This document shows, piece by piece, positions 36,273-45,488 of a stretch of 64,000 bases of DNA. The notes under the pieces are model-generated. The model had not been told where the DNA came from. It did no database searches and worked only from the letters and a program-made list of their open reading frames with translations. Positions within the stretch are counted from its first letter, which is position 1. Each line of letters starts with the position of its first letter. The DNA is from UBA1723 sp045629285 (GTDB lineage: Bacteria > Bacteroidota > Bacteroidia > Bacteroidales > Paludibacteraceae): positions 1-64,000 of the forward strand of contig JAZQQY010000035.1 of assembly GCA_045629285.1 (NCBI GenBank). Reading direction: 5' to 3'. A program made the position numbers and the translations under genes.

Positions 36273-37166
36273 ATGAGCAAACGACTAATCGTCATACTTG
36301 GTCCGACAGCAATCGGCAAAACAGAACTCAGCATTCAGGTTGCGGAGCGTCTTCACACGGATATAATCTCTTGTGATTCACGTCAGTTTTACAAGGATAT
36401 TCCTATTGTGACCGCTGCACCCAAAGCGGAGGAGTTGAGCCGTGCGAAGCATCATTTCATCGGTATGCTTGCTCTTGAAGACTACTATAGTTGCGGACGT
36501 TTTGAGATTGAAGCGTTGGCTAAACTGGATGAGTTGTTTGCCACTCACGACGATGTTGTGATGTGTGGAGGTTCCATGCTCTATATCGATGCGTTGTGCA
36601 ATGGTATAGATGATCGTCCTAATGTCGACGAAAAACTGCGTGATGAGTTATGGAAGCGTTATGAGACGGAAGGAATCGACAATATGCTTGGAGAGTTGAA
36701 GATTCTTGATCCGGAGTATTACGAAGAGGTTGACCCACACAACTACAAGCGCATCATCCACGCCCTTGAAATCTGTTTGGAGACAGGAAAACCATATACT
36801 GATATCCGTAAGCAGGAGAAGAAACAGCGTCCGTTTGACATTGTGAAGATCGGACTTACCCTACCCCGTGAAGAGATGTACGACAGAATCAACCGCCGTA
36901 CTTATGTAATGATGGACGACGGTGCAGAAGCAGAAGCACGCAGCGTCTACGAATACCGCCACCTCAACAGCCTTAACACCGTTGGATTCAAAGAGCTGTT
37001 TGCATACATCGGTGGAGAATACTCACTTGAAAGAGCAATCGAGGAGATTCAGAAAAACACCCGTCGATACGCCAAGAAACAGATGACCTGGTGGAAACGT
37101 GACGAGAGCATCAACTGGTTTTCTCCATTTGAGAAAGAGAAGATTTTTGAGTTTTTAGGAATTTAA
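36273..37166 (+). CDS. miaA: tRNA dimethylallyltransferase
   Basis: 297 residues from ATG 36273 (MSKRLIVILGPTAIGKTE). P-loop GPTAIGKT, DSRQFY substrate motif and the C-terminal TRRYAKKQMTWW motif. Adds the isopentenyl group to A37 of tRNAs reading U-starting codons. An in-frame ATG at 36243 exists but is too close to the promoter. The last 12 bp overlap the converging tatD gene. Confidence 0.97.
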   Translation: MSKRLIVILGPTAIGKTELSIQVAERLHTDIISCDSRQFYKDIPIVTAAPKAEELSRAKHHFIGMLALEDYYSCGRFEIEALAKLDELFATHDDVVMCGGSMLYIDALCNGIDDRPNVDEKLRDELWKRYETEGIDNMLGELKILDPEYYEEVDPHNYKRIIHALEICLETGKPYTDIRKQEKKQRPFDIVKIGLTLPREEMYDRINRRTYVMMDDGAEAEARSVYEYRHLNSLNTVGFKELFAYIGGEYSLERAIEEIQKNTRRYAKKQMTWWKRDESINWFSPFEKEKIFEFLGI

Positions 37167-37928
37167 AAACATCTCCATTGCATTCTTCGACGTCGCATCA
37201 GCCACAGCGTCGACATCCATCTCCTTAATCTCCGCTACTTTAGCACAAGTATAGGTGATGAAAGCAGTCTCATTGCGCTGTCCACGTTTAGGCACAGGCG
37301 CAAGGTATGGAGCATCAGTCTCCAACACTATTCTATCCAACGGAATATCCTTCACTGCCGCAGCGACACCAGCATTCTTGAAGGTCACCACTCCACCGAT
37401 TCCAAGCGTGAAGTCGCCAAGCTTCATCATCTGCTCTGCTTCGTGGATGTTGCCAGTAAAACAGTGGAAAACACCGTGAAGTTTGGATTTGTCAAACTTC
37501 TTTAGCGAGGCAGTGATCTCATCCAAAGCCTTACGCTGATGGATTATAATAGGCAGGTTGTTTTGAATTGCCACGTCGACCTGCTGCTCAAAAGCCTTTA
37601 TCTGGATATCCTTGAATTCATCCTCCCAATAGAGGTCGATTCCTATTTCGCCTAAGGCACAATATTTTCTTTTAGGCAGATATGCAAACATCTCGTCAAG
37701 CACACTCTGCCAATCCTCCTTCACCTCTGTAGGATGTAAACCCATTGCACACGAGAACAACTCGGCATCTGTGTCGGCCAACGCATGCATCTGAGGAATT
37801 GTGCTCAAATCCACATTTGGCAGAATCACCTTGCCTACTCCAGCTGTCTTCAATCTATCTACTACCTCCGCTTTGTCGTCGGCATAGTCCTCATCCATGT
37901 ATATATGTGAATGTGTATCTATTATCAT
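37155..37928 (-). CDS. tatD: TatD-family metal-dependent DNase
   Basis: 257 residues. DTHSH metal-binding start, CALGEIGID, IHQRKA, GVFHCFTG and ETDAPYLAP motifs in family order. TatD hydrolases remove nucleotides from DNA 3' ends; the family is broad, so the exact member is not certain. Converges on and overlaps miaA by 12 bp, so no terminator fits between them. Confidence 0.92.
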   Translation of the reverse strand: MIIDTHSHIYMDEDYADDKAEVVDRLKTAGVGKVILPNVDLSTIPQMHALADTDAELFSCAMGLHPTEVKEDWQSVLDEMFAYLPKRKYCALGEIGIDLYWEDEFKDIQIKAFEQQVDVAIQNNLPIIIHQRKALDEITASLKKFDKSKLHGVFHCFTGNIHEAEQMMKLGDFTLGIGGVVTFKNAGVAAAVKDIPLDRIVLETDAPYLAPVPKRGQRNETAFITYTCAKVAEIKEMDVDAVADATSKNAMEMFLNS

Positions 37929-37965
37929 AACTTCTTCATTTAACTACAAAGTTAAGACAAATCAT

Positions 37966-40509
37966 TTACTTCACCATAACTTTCTTTCCATTCACGACAT
38001 AAATGCCATCAATCAAAGGAATTTCAACCTTCATTCTTGCCTGCATATAGAATTGCTTCACTATTCTACCCTGCATATCGACGACTGTGATCCACTCTCC
38101 TTTATCTGTACTCTCTACAACGATTCCATTGTCGTTGTTGTAAACTATCAACGATGAATTGTCGACAGACAAATTCTTCACTTCAGACAAATCACCAGCC
38201 AATGCTTTGACCTCCTGGCGTGACAAAATCACCCAACGTTGTTTTGATGCCGAATTCTGATGATCAAATGATGTAGCAGAAATACCATTTGATGAAGTCA
38301 AAGCATTTGGCTTATTTGTGCCGTTAGCAAATGTCATCCAATATGACTTTAGATTGAAATCATTAGTAACCACATTCTGACGTGAGCCTAACATCTGTAT
38401 TCCGAAATTGTTATTATCAGTCAATTGAATACGATTTTCACTACACTCAAGGTCTTTATTCTGCTCCACATTCTTCAACCCATAATATTGAGTAGACGGT
38501 GCAAACTTGATCTGCCAAGCATACGAATTATCCTTTAGTAACGTCTTCCAATCAGCGTTCTGCATCTGCAATCCATTGCCATTCGACTTAAGCATAGAAT
38601 TCAAATTGTCGGCAGAAAGGATATAGTAGTATTCATTATCATCTTGGATGAATGTGTAGGCTGGCGACGCGAATGCTCCTTGCACTGGTGGAAGATTATC
38701 CTCACCCAACGACTGTACGATTAGTGCATTGGCGTAGTAAAGCATACGAGTGCCATTATCTTCGTGGGCTCCATTGATACCGTAAGGCCAGAAGTGTGTC
38801 TTGTCGCCTTTCAAATGAGCATCGTTATCGTTTTCCAAGAATGCCAACACCTGATCTGTACGCTCACCAAGCCAGAAACCTGAACTTACATTCTGACGAT
38901 ATACAGCATCGTTATACCATCTGTCGATAGTTCCGACTCCAATTGCGTGAGCCATCTCATGTTGGATTGTACCAGTACGCTGATAGCTTGCATTCGGGCC
39001 GACACGCATCCAACCACCGTAACTACAGTCGGCAGTCTGTGTTTGTGCTCCATAATGTACTGAAATGGCTAAACCCTTGATACTTGTGATATTATTCCAT
39101 ACATCCACAGCATCCTTAACCGCAGAACTAATGCGTCCGTTCTCTTCTGCTGAACCTCCGTTATCGTAGCTCCAGCCTACCTCACCCATCGGCAAAGTAC
39201 AGATCTTTATTGTTTTACCATAGCCGACTGCATTCTGATTAGTGATCGCGTACGGACGGATATAATAGAATGTAGAAGGAGTCAAATTTTCAATTACATA
39301 GATGTCTCCGTTGTTGCTGAACACCTTTGTTGAACGGTTATCACGAATTGTAGGATTATTCTTACTACCATAGCAGAATCCTTTCTCTACGATTCCTGTT
39401 CCGGAGAATGAAGCACGACCGAATGCTAAAGTAGCACCACGTGCATGACGAGGATCTGTAGTTACGGTAGGAACAGGTCCTGTTGAATTATTCGTTCTAT
39501 AGAAAAACAAAACCTCCTCCATCATCAACACTGTTGCATTAACATCCGCAATGGCTTGAGATTCATTGTCATAAACTCGTTTTGCCTTATTCAAAGCGTC
39601 AAGGATCTCGCTATCGCCACATGCAGATTCAGCCTCTGCAATCAAATCTGCAAGCTGAGCATATAGGTCGACAGACGACTGCGCAGCCTCTGTAGCCTTA
39701 CGAAGATTCGATATAACAGCAGATAGATTTGAAGCTGATGGAGATTCAATCCACGATTCTGCATCTGCTGTAGCATCTGTCAAATTCTTACGATGAGTAA
39801 CATTCATTTTCTGAGCCAATAATTCATTAGCCACCTCCACTCTTTTTGCCACTTCATCAGCAAGATAGTTCGCATCCTGATCTCCAACGATATACAACTT
39901 CACAAAATCAGACACCACCTTAGCTGAATTAGCCGAGCCGTTAGCAACTGCCTTGAAACCGATCTGTATGCGTCCCGTCGTCGACTGCGATAAAGTGAAA
40001 GTGACTTCATCTACTTTCCATTGGTTCGACGGGAATGATGCCATCGACGAAACTTTTGCATCGCCTTTATCAGGAATCCAACCTAACAAACTATATCCAT
40101 CATTGGAATTACTTCCATTGTAATATGCAGTCTGGAGCTTATAATTACCTGCAGGCAAAGTCACAGTTTGATAAAACTTCATCGCTTGATCCCAACCTGT
40201 GCTCAAAGCAAGACAACCTTTGGAACCATCATAACCTTTAGATGGAACCTTACCGTATGTATTGAAAGTCTTAGCAGTACCGAATTCATAGATTCCGCAC
40301 ACAGTATAATCCACGCTGAAATCCTTATTCCAACCGAATATAGGCAATATTTCCTGCGCCACATTACCATTGTCGGAAATGCGGTAATCAAAATGGGATT
40401 CATCGTCGAAACCTGCGTTTTGAAGATAAAGATCGGAAATATCAGTATCTGCCCAAGCGAGCGACGATAGTGTTGTTAGAGCAAGTGTAAATAAGTAATT
40501 AATCTTCAT
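37966..40509 (-). CDS. Secreted HExxH protein with T9SS type A sorting domain
   Basis: 847 residues from ATG 40509; the longer frame to 40740 overlaps the divergent peroxidase gene and is not credible. Signal peptide ends at SLAWA. Residues about 25-215 form a carbohydrate-binding-like sandwich, about 215-320 a helical FIVAR-like region, and about 335-420 a fibronectin-type fold. Then follows a metallopeptidase-like region with QHEMAH (H517, E518, H521). The C-terminal 70 residues are a T9SS type A signal (DMQGRIVKQF). Probably an extracellular zinc-dependent hydrolase; substrate unknown. Confidence 0.8.
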   Translation of the reverse strand: MKINYLFTLALTTLSSLAWADTDISDLYLQNAGFDDESHFDYRISDNGNVAQEILPIFGWNKDFSVDYTVCGIYEFGTAKTFNTYGKVPSKGYDGSKGCLALSTGWDQAMKFYQTVTLPAGNYKLQTAYYNGSNSNDGYSLLGWIPDKGDAKVSSMASFPSNQWKVDEVTFTLSQSTTGRIQIGFKAVANGSANSAKVVSDFVKLYIVGDQDANYLADEVAKRVEVANELLAQKMNVTHRKNLTDATADAESWIESPSASNLSAVISNLRKATEAAQSSVDLYAQLADLIAEAESACGDSEILDALNKAKRVYDNESQAIADVNATVLMMEEVLFFYRTNNSTGPVPTVTTDPRHARGATLAFGRASFSGTGIVEKGFCYGSKNNPTIRDNRSTKVFSNNGDIYVIENLTPSTFYYIRPYAITNQNAVGYGKTIKICTLPMGEVGWSYDNGGSAEENGRISSAVKDAVDVWNNITSIKGLAISVHYGAQTQTADCSYGGWMRVGPNASYQRTGTIQHEMAHAIGVGTIDRWYNDAVYRQNVSSGFWLGERTDQVLAFLENDNDAHLKGDKTHFWPYGINGAHEDNGTRMLYYANALIVQSLGEDNLPPVQGAFASPAYTFIQDDNEYYYILSADNLNSMLKSNGNGLQMQNADWKTLLKDNSYAWQIKFAPSTQYYGLKNVEQNKDLECSENRIQLTDNNNFGIQMLGSRQNVVTNDFNLKSYWMTFANGTNKPNALTSSNGISATSFDHQNSASKQRWVILSRQEVKALAGDLSEVKNLSVDNSSLIVYNNDNGIVVESTDKGEWITVVDMQGRIVKQFYMQARMKVEIPLIDGIYVVNGKKVMVK

Positions 40510-40616
40510 GTCTAATGTGTTTCTGTTTTTCCATGGCAAATATAAGAAATTTATGATTATAAATGATTTATCAATAAAAAGATTAGTATAAACAAGCAAG
40601 GATATTTGAAAATAAT

Positions 40617-40624
40617 TATTTTTG
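40617..40624 (+). promoter_or_regulatory. -7 box of the glutathione peroxidase gene
   Basis: TATTTTTG, 27 bp upstream of the ATG at 40652. A -33 element is not clear. Confidence 0.45.
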
Positions 40625-40651
40625 TAAAAAATTCTAAAATTAAACACGAAT

Positions 40652-41233
40652 ATGAAAAAAAGCAATTTGATTCTATTTGCAATTGTACTTCTTTGTTTAT
40701 TGGCAATGGTTATTTTCAAGGGAGTAAGAGTCCCTGACACAGAAAACGAACCTACAGTTTATGACTTTACAGTTGTTGACAATAAAGGTAAAGAGGTATC
40801 ATTATCTGATTATAAAGGCAAGGTGCTTTTGATTGTGAACACAGCCACTCGTTGTGGCCATACACCACAATATAAATATTTGCAGGATTTGTATTACAAG
40901 TACAATCACCTTGGATTTGAGATTTTGGATTTTCCATGTAACCAGTTTGCAGAACAGGCTCCTGAATCTGACGAGGAAATCCAGAATTTCTGTACTCTAA
41001 ACTATCGCACTACATTTCCTCGTTTCCATAAAATCAACGTGAATGGAGACAGCACAATTGCTCTTTACGATTTTCTAAAGCATGCTAATGTAGTAGATCC
41101 AGAAGCAGACGTCAATATTCACTGGAATTTCACAAAATTCTTAATCGGAAGAGACGGTAAAGTTCTTTGTCGTTTTGAAACAGATCAAAAAAGAGATGTC
41201 ATCGAACCTGAAATTATTGAGGCTTTGAAATAG
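40652..41233 (+). CDS. Glutathione peroxidase-family thiol peroxidase, membrane-anchored
   Basis: 193 residues. A hydrophobic N-terminus (about 6-22) acts as signal anchor, placing the enzyme outside the cytoplasmic membrane. Peroxidatic Cys68 in NTATRCGHTPQY, FPCNQF (second Cys) and WNFTKFL (Trp/Asn of the catalytic tetrad). Reduces hydrogen or lipid peroxides, probably using thioredoxin. A terminator follows, and its T-run contributes to the next promoter. Confidence 0.93.
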   Translation: MKKSNLILFAIVLLCLLAMVIFKGVRVPDTENEPTVYDFTVVDNKGKEVSLSDYKGKVLLIVNTATRCGHTPQYKYLQDLYYKYNHLGFEILDFPCNQFAEQAPESDEEIQNFCTLNYRTTFPRFHKINVNGDSTIALYDFLKHANVVDPEADVNIHWNFTKFLIGRDGKVLCRFETDQKRDVIEPEIIEALK

Positions 41234-41260
41234 ATGATAATTATTATAATATGAAACATA

Positions 41261-41290
41261 AAATCAGCTCTTTAACGGGCTGATTTTTTT
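41261..41290 (+). terminator. Peroxidase terminator
   Basis: AAATCAGC/GCTGATTT stem followed by a run of eight Ts. Confidence 0.88.
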
Positions 41291-41319
41291 TGTTTTTACG
41301 AATCGCAATATTATATTTG
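41289..41319 (+). promoter_or_regulatory. Promoter of the second GH5 gene
   Basis: TTTG (41289-41292), 19-bp spacer, TATATTTG (41312-41319): consensus spacing. The -33 box is part of the preceding terminator's T-run. Confidence 0.8.
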
Positions 41320-41392
41320 TAAATGGTTTGGAAAAAACTCTTTTGGCGTTAATGGCCTACTTAATAACATAATATACTTAAAAACACTAATA

Positions 41393-42856
41393 ATGAATTA
41401 TTATAAAAAATGGTTGTCTGTTATTGCATTAACAACCATGACTTTAATGGGCGGACAAGCCTATGCAGACGCTATAAAAGGAAAAACTGCGTTTGAAATT
41501 TCCCAATTGATGTATACTGGTTGGAATGTGGGCAACTCATTGGATGCTCTTAAGGATAGATACTTTGGCGTCGAGACAGAAACTGCATGGGGAAATCCTA
41601 AGATCACCAAGTACATGATCGACAACGTTCGCAAATCAGGATTCAGAACATTACGTATACCAGTGAGTTGGGGTCAGCACACAAAACCAGAGGGTAACTA
41701 TCAATTCAAAATAGATGATGCTTGGATGAGACGTGTCAAAGAGGTCGTTGATTACGCTATCGACAACGATATGTTCGTCATCTTGAATATTCACCATGAT
41801 AATGGTGACCAATGGAACCATCCATATTTTTGGCCTTCTAATGCCAGTAAAGACCAATCTATACGTTATGTCACTGAAATCTGGACTCAGGTCGCTGAAT
41901 ACTTTAAGGATTATGACCAACGTCTTATTTTTGAAACTCTGAATGAGCCACGTCTTATCGGCGATATAAACGAATGGTGGTTCTGGCCTGTTGATAATCC
42001 GACTCAGAACAATGTGGTCGAGGCTATTAATGTGATAAACGCAATGAACCAGGCTGCACTTGATGCCATTCGTAACAATGGCAGTGAAGCTAACAGAGAT
42101 CGTATGGTGATGATGCCTGGTTATGATGCGTCTCCAGATGGCGTAATGACCAACAAGTTTGTGATGCCATCAGACCAAACGCCTAATCGTATCGGTATTG
42201 AGGTGCATGCGTATCGCCCTACTGAACTTTGTTTGACAGGAAATCGTCTCTATTTCGAAGAGAAAGACAAGCAGGAGATTCGTGACGTTCTAAGTCCACT
42301 ATACAATCGCTACATAACTCAACAAATTCCTGTTATCATTGATGAGACATCAATTTCCGACAAAGGACAGGGAGATGGGACTCGTCTTCAATGGTTTGAG
42401 GCGTTCTATTCTATAGCAAAGGAATTTAAAATGCCATGTGTGTTGTGGGACAATGGTACGACATGGCAAACTTACCAGCTTGGATTAAAAGAAGGATGGT
42501 CTGATCCTAATACTAATGGTGAGTGTCATGGGTTCATGAATCGTAACTCAGGAAATTGGAATCAACCTCAAATGATTGCCAAGATTATGGAGGTGTTGGG
42601 TGAGGCACCAACTACTGACATCAAAGATATTGAGTTGACAGAATTGGTCTTGGTTAACAATAACGGTAATTTGTCCATCATTAACGGAGGCTCAAATGTA
42701 CTGATGAATCGCATCATGTTGTTCAATACTAGCGGACAATTGCTATTGATGGAAAACAACATTGAGAGTCTTTCTGTATCGTCGTTGCCAAAAGGAGTTT
42801 ATTTTGTAGTTGTTGAAACTTCAGAAGGAATTGTCAAGACAAAAGTTGTGCTGTAA
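41393..42856 (+). CDS. Secreted GH5 endoglucanase with T9SS sorting domain
   Basis: 487 residues. Signal peptide ends at GQAYA. The barrel starts at TGWNVGNSLDA and is GH5_4-like. Acid/base E185 in TLNEP, nucleophile E318 in IIDETS; NIHHDN supplies the conserved His pair. A linker at about 400 leads to a 75-residue T9SS type A domain (LFNTSGQLLL ... GVYFVVV). Likely acts on beta-glucan or xyloglucan at the cell surface. It differs from the GH5 at 1063-2337 in having the sorting domain and lacking the N-terminal NGEI module. Confidence 0.94.
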   Translation: MNYYKKWLSVIALTTMTLMGGQAYADAIKGKTAFEISQLMYTGWNVGNSLDALKDRYFGVETETAWGNPKITKYMIDNVRKSGFRTLRIPVSWGQHTKPEGNYQFKIDDAWMRRVKEVVDYAIDNDMFVILNIHHDNGDQWNHPYFWPSNASKDQSIRYVTEIWTQVAEYFKDYDQRLIFETLNEPRLIGDINEWWFWPVDNPTQNNVVEAINVINAMNQAALDAIRNNGSEANRDRMVMMPGYDASPDGVMTNKFVMPSDQTPNRIGIEVHAYRPTELCLTGNRLYFEEKDKQEIRDVLSPLYNRYITQQIPVIIDETSISDKGQGDGTRLQWFEAFYSIAKEFKMPCVLWDNGTTWQTYQLGLKEGWSDPNTNGECHGFMNRNSGNWNQPQMIAKIMEVLGEAPTTDIKDIELTELVLVNNNGNLSIINGGSNVLMNRIMLFNTSGQLLLMENNIESLSVSSLPKGVYFVVVETSEGIVKTKVVL

Positions 42857-42875
42857 ATTCACAAAATAAAAAGAT

Positions 42876-42912
42876 AATACCCCCCGACAAAATCATTTTG
42901 CCGGGGGGTATT
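42876..42912. terminator. Bidirectional terminator between converging genes
   Basis: 11-bp outer stem AATACCCCCCG/CGGGGGGTATT plus inner stem CAAAAT/ATTTTG, separated by one unpaired base on each side. It serves the GH5 gene and the converging gene at 42940. Confidence 0.92.
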
Positions 42913-42939
42913 TATTTCTTTAGTATTTGACAATCAATA

Positions 42940-43713
42940 TTATCTTCTCTCAATTTCCTCAAAAGTCTGAGCAACCAAATAAAGTTGACCAGGATTTTGC
43001 TGTGAAAGTTCAATAGCTTTGTTTACTGCTGATTCAGCTCTTCCAAAAATAGCAACTGAATTCTCATCTCTCACATAATAATCCCAAGCAGAATCGCCAC
43101 CTTCTACAGATTTATTTGTGATAATCTGGAATCCTTCTTTCTGACAATAGAATGGAGAGTGACCATCACTGAAATTATCGTTGAAGTAGATGATTCTACC
43201 GTCGCGAACAACGCAATATCTTTTCAAAACAGAAAGTACGTATGCATCTTTGAATGATGAGTTTGGATCAACCTTGTCATATTCGTCGTACGAGCAAAGA
43301 TAAGAGAATGATTGCGACGCGAAGAAATAGTTCTTGTCTGAAATCTCAAATAGATCAATCTTCGACGACGGATAGTTATAATAAGTCAATCCAGCGAAGT
43401 TTGTCTTACAATCCGACGAAGCCATCTCACTTGTAACTCTACTAGTGAATCTGGATGTGTTATCCTTCTTCAAAACGACATCCTTATTATCCTCGTCAAC
43501 TGGTTTTTCCTGAGTCTTTCCTGACGTATTCTTGATAAGCTCATTGATCAAGTTGTTGAATGCGCCGATACTTGAATCTGCCAAATCCTTGAAAGAAATC
43601 AAATTGCCGACATTAGCAAGGATCTTGTTCAATAGTTCTGGATTCTTGTTGTTCAAATCCTCAAACAACTTTCTGTTGTTCTCTTTTAGTTCCTCTGTAT
43701 TCATAGCTTTCAT
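42940..43713 (-). CDS. Hypothetical cytoplasmic protein
   Basis: 257 residues; MNTEEL at 43704 is an equally likely start. Residues 1-75 are helical and charged, about 75-100 a low-complexity linker, and the remainder contains a globular domain with KTNFAGLTYYNYPSS and an acidic/aromatic core. It ends in a repeat-free helix. No signal or membrane segment. Not recognised. Confidence 0.65.
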   Translation of the reverse strand: MKAMNTEELKENNRKLFEDLNNKNPELLNKILANVGNLISFKDLADSSIGAFNNLINELIKNTSGKTQEKPVDEDNKDVVLKKDNTSRFTSRVTSEMASSDCKTNFAGLTYYNYPSSKIDLFEISDKNYFFASQSFSYLCSYDEYDKVDPNSSFKDAYVLSVLKRYCVVRDGRIIYFNDNFSDGHSPFYCQKEGFQIITNKSVEGGDSAWDYYVRDENSVAIFGRAESAVNKAIELSQQNPGQLYLVAQTFEEIERR

Positions 43714-43855
43714 TTTTATTGATACAATTCAAATATACACATAAAATATTTCATTGTACACATCAAAGCCATTTTTAACCTTTATTTAAGATTTCGTTAT
43801 TTTCTTTAACGAATTATCTATTTAGATATACATATGAATCAAATTATTTCACTTG

Positions 43856-44596
43856 TTATTTACTAATTACAGGACGAACACTATGTCCGTATTGCGTAGT
43901 AAAAGCATTGGAGCAACAACCACTTGTTGGAGAGATTTCATATCCAACACATGTATTATATTTCAAATTTCGATCACTCTCTTCATTAGAAATCATATAA
44001 TAGCCATACTTATCTCTATTATCCGAATAATCAAATTTTTTGTATCCGGCAGCAGGTAAGAAAATCCAATTATTATTTCCCTCTTTATTGCTTTCAACCT
44101 TACATCCTGGCACATTATTTATTGTGGTCCACGTAAAAGTACAATTATCAACTAATTCCTGAAATTCTACGTCTGTAGGTATTCTCCAACCTTCACCCAA
44201 ATTTTGTGTGGCAGCATCATATGATGAAGTCAATGTGCATTTTGAATCTAAAACACCTTCTGATTTTAAATTACCAATTAACTTGCCATAATGAGTATAA
44301 TTAGTAGTTGAGTACTCCTTCTTCGGTTTTATCTCTCCCCATGCAAAATAATCACCATAGTCATAAAAGTTTGATGCACCAACGTTACATTTAGCCCACA
44401 ACAAACCACTAGGAAGACCTAGATCTACATATTCAAATCCATTTCTACCTATTTCCTTAAAAGAAACGCTGTCAACCTCTTCTAAATTATATCTAACAAT
44501 ATTTCCATTTTTGTGTTTGACGCAAAAACTGCTTTCTGCGAAAGTCATAACACAAAAAACAAAAAAACTTATTATAGAAAATACTATCTTTTTCAT
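43856..44596 (-). CDS. FISUMP-type secreted surface protein
   Basis: 246 residues from ATG 44596, with an AAGG site before it. Signal peptide MKKIVFSIISFFVFCVMTFA. The short module KNGNIVRYNLEEVDSVSF follows, then the FISUMP domain from YVDLGLPSGLLWAKCNVGAS with FAWGEIKPK, WRIPT and NWIFLPAAGY, to GHSVRPV at the end. The 11-strand mixed fold is widely found but functionally undefined; likely anchored in or released from the outer membrane. The gene at 44638 is its tandem neighbour, and a duplication is likely. Confidence 0.85.
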   Translation of the reverse strand: MKKIVFSIISFFVFCVMTFAESSFCVKHKNGNIVRYNLEEVDSVSFKEIGRNGFEYVDLGLPSGLLWAKCNVGASNFYDYGDYFAWGEIKPKKEYSTTNYTHYGKLIGNLKSEGVLDSKCTLTSSYDAATQNLGEGWRIPTDVEFQELVDNCTFTWTTINNVPGCKVESNKEGNNNWIFLPAAGYKKFDYSDNRDKYGYYMISNEESDRNLKYNTCVGYEISPTSGCCSNAFTTQYGHSVRPVISK

Positions 44597-44637
44597 GACC
44601 TTAAATTTTGTGATTAAGAAAAGTAAACTAAAAACAA

Positions 44638-45399
44638 TCACTTAAGATTTACGACAGCTCTTAAATAATACCCCAAGTATTGATATGAAATCGACATATT
44701 AACTTCTTTACTAGAAAAGCTTAAACAATAAGAAAATTCAGAATCAAATACCGTAGAACTCCAATAAGAACCATGCTTATTTTCATTTACATAATCATAG
44801 TCTCTATGATAACCAGCAGCAGGAATAAACAACCAATTGTCATTTCCTTCTGCATTACTTTGCACTTTGTAACCATCAATATTTGAAATGGTCACCCAAG
44901 TCCAAGTACAATTATCTTTCAACTCATTAAACTCTTCTCGTGTTGGCATTCTCCAATAAGAATATAAATCAGAATTCCTATTTTTCACAACAGCATCAAG
45001 GGAAGAGGATAAGTTGCCTAAAGTATCAACAAGACCTTGCTCAACCATCTCTAATTTAGACAAATCTGTAAAATCAGTAACGAAAGAAGAAAAATACTCA
45101 TCTGTCTCTATTTTCCCCCATGCAAAAGGAATACCATATTCATATGGTTTGTCTGCTCCAATGTTTTTTATAGCCCACTTCAAGCCACTAGGCAAACCAA
45201 GGTCAACATATTCGTATCCACCTGCGATTCCAGAAAATGGGAAAAACGTTTCGGAATCCTCAATGAAAATCTTTTCTACTTCATCGATTTTATATTCATG
45301 TATGATACCATCACTCTGATTTATAAGTATACTATGTTGTGCATGCAAAGATACGGTCAGAAACAAACATGGTGCGAGAATAAATATTTTGTTATTCAT
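44638..45399 (-). CDS. FISUMP-type secreted surface protein (tandem paralogue)
   Basis: 253 residues. Signal peptide ends at SLHA. Shares the layout of its neighbour: short N-terminal module SDGIIHEYKIDEVEKIF, EYVDLGLPSGLKWAIKNIGA, FAWGKIETD, WRMPT and NWLFIPAAGY, to GYYLRAVV. The gap to the downstream gene is 41 bp, so they are probably cotranscribed. Confidence 0.85.
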   Translation of the reverse strand: MNNKIFILAPCLFLTVSLHAQHSILINQSDGIIHEYKIDEVEKIFIEDSETFFPFSGIAGGYEYVDLGLPSGLKWAIKNIGADKPYEYGIPFAWGKIETDEYFSSFVTDFTDLSKLEMVEQGLVDTLGNLSSSLDAVVKNRNSDLYSYWRMPTREEFNELKDNCTWTWVTISNIDGYKVQSNAEGNDNWLFIPAAGYHRDYDYVNENKHGSYWSSTVFDSEFSYCLSFSSKEVNMSISYQYLGYYLRAVVNLK

Positions 45400-45431
45400 A
45401 ATATCTAAGTTAATACAAAACTAATATAAAA

Positions 45432-45466
45432 AAGAGGAGAACCGTACTTTCAACGGTTCGCCTCTT
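45432..45466 (-). terminator. ileS terminator
   Basis: AAGAGG-AACCGT pairs with ACGGTT-CCTCTT through a 2-bp interior loop; the minus strand ends in six Ts. Confidence 0.85.
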
Positions 45467-45488
45467 AATATCTGTAGTTGCGTTTTGC

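Noticed and set aside
36860..36875. TACCCTACCCCGTG, like the core of the 73-bp repeat
   Set aside because: It lies within miaA coding sequence and none of the rest of the repeat is present.
40510..40740. 77-residue extension of the HExxH protein
   Set aside because: It overlaps the peroxidase gene on the other strand and precedes a clear signal peptide at 40509.
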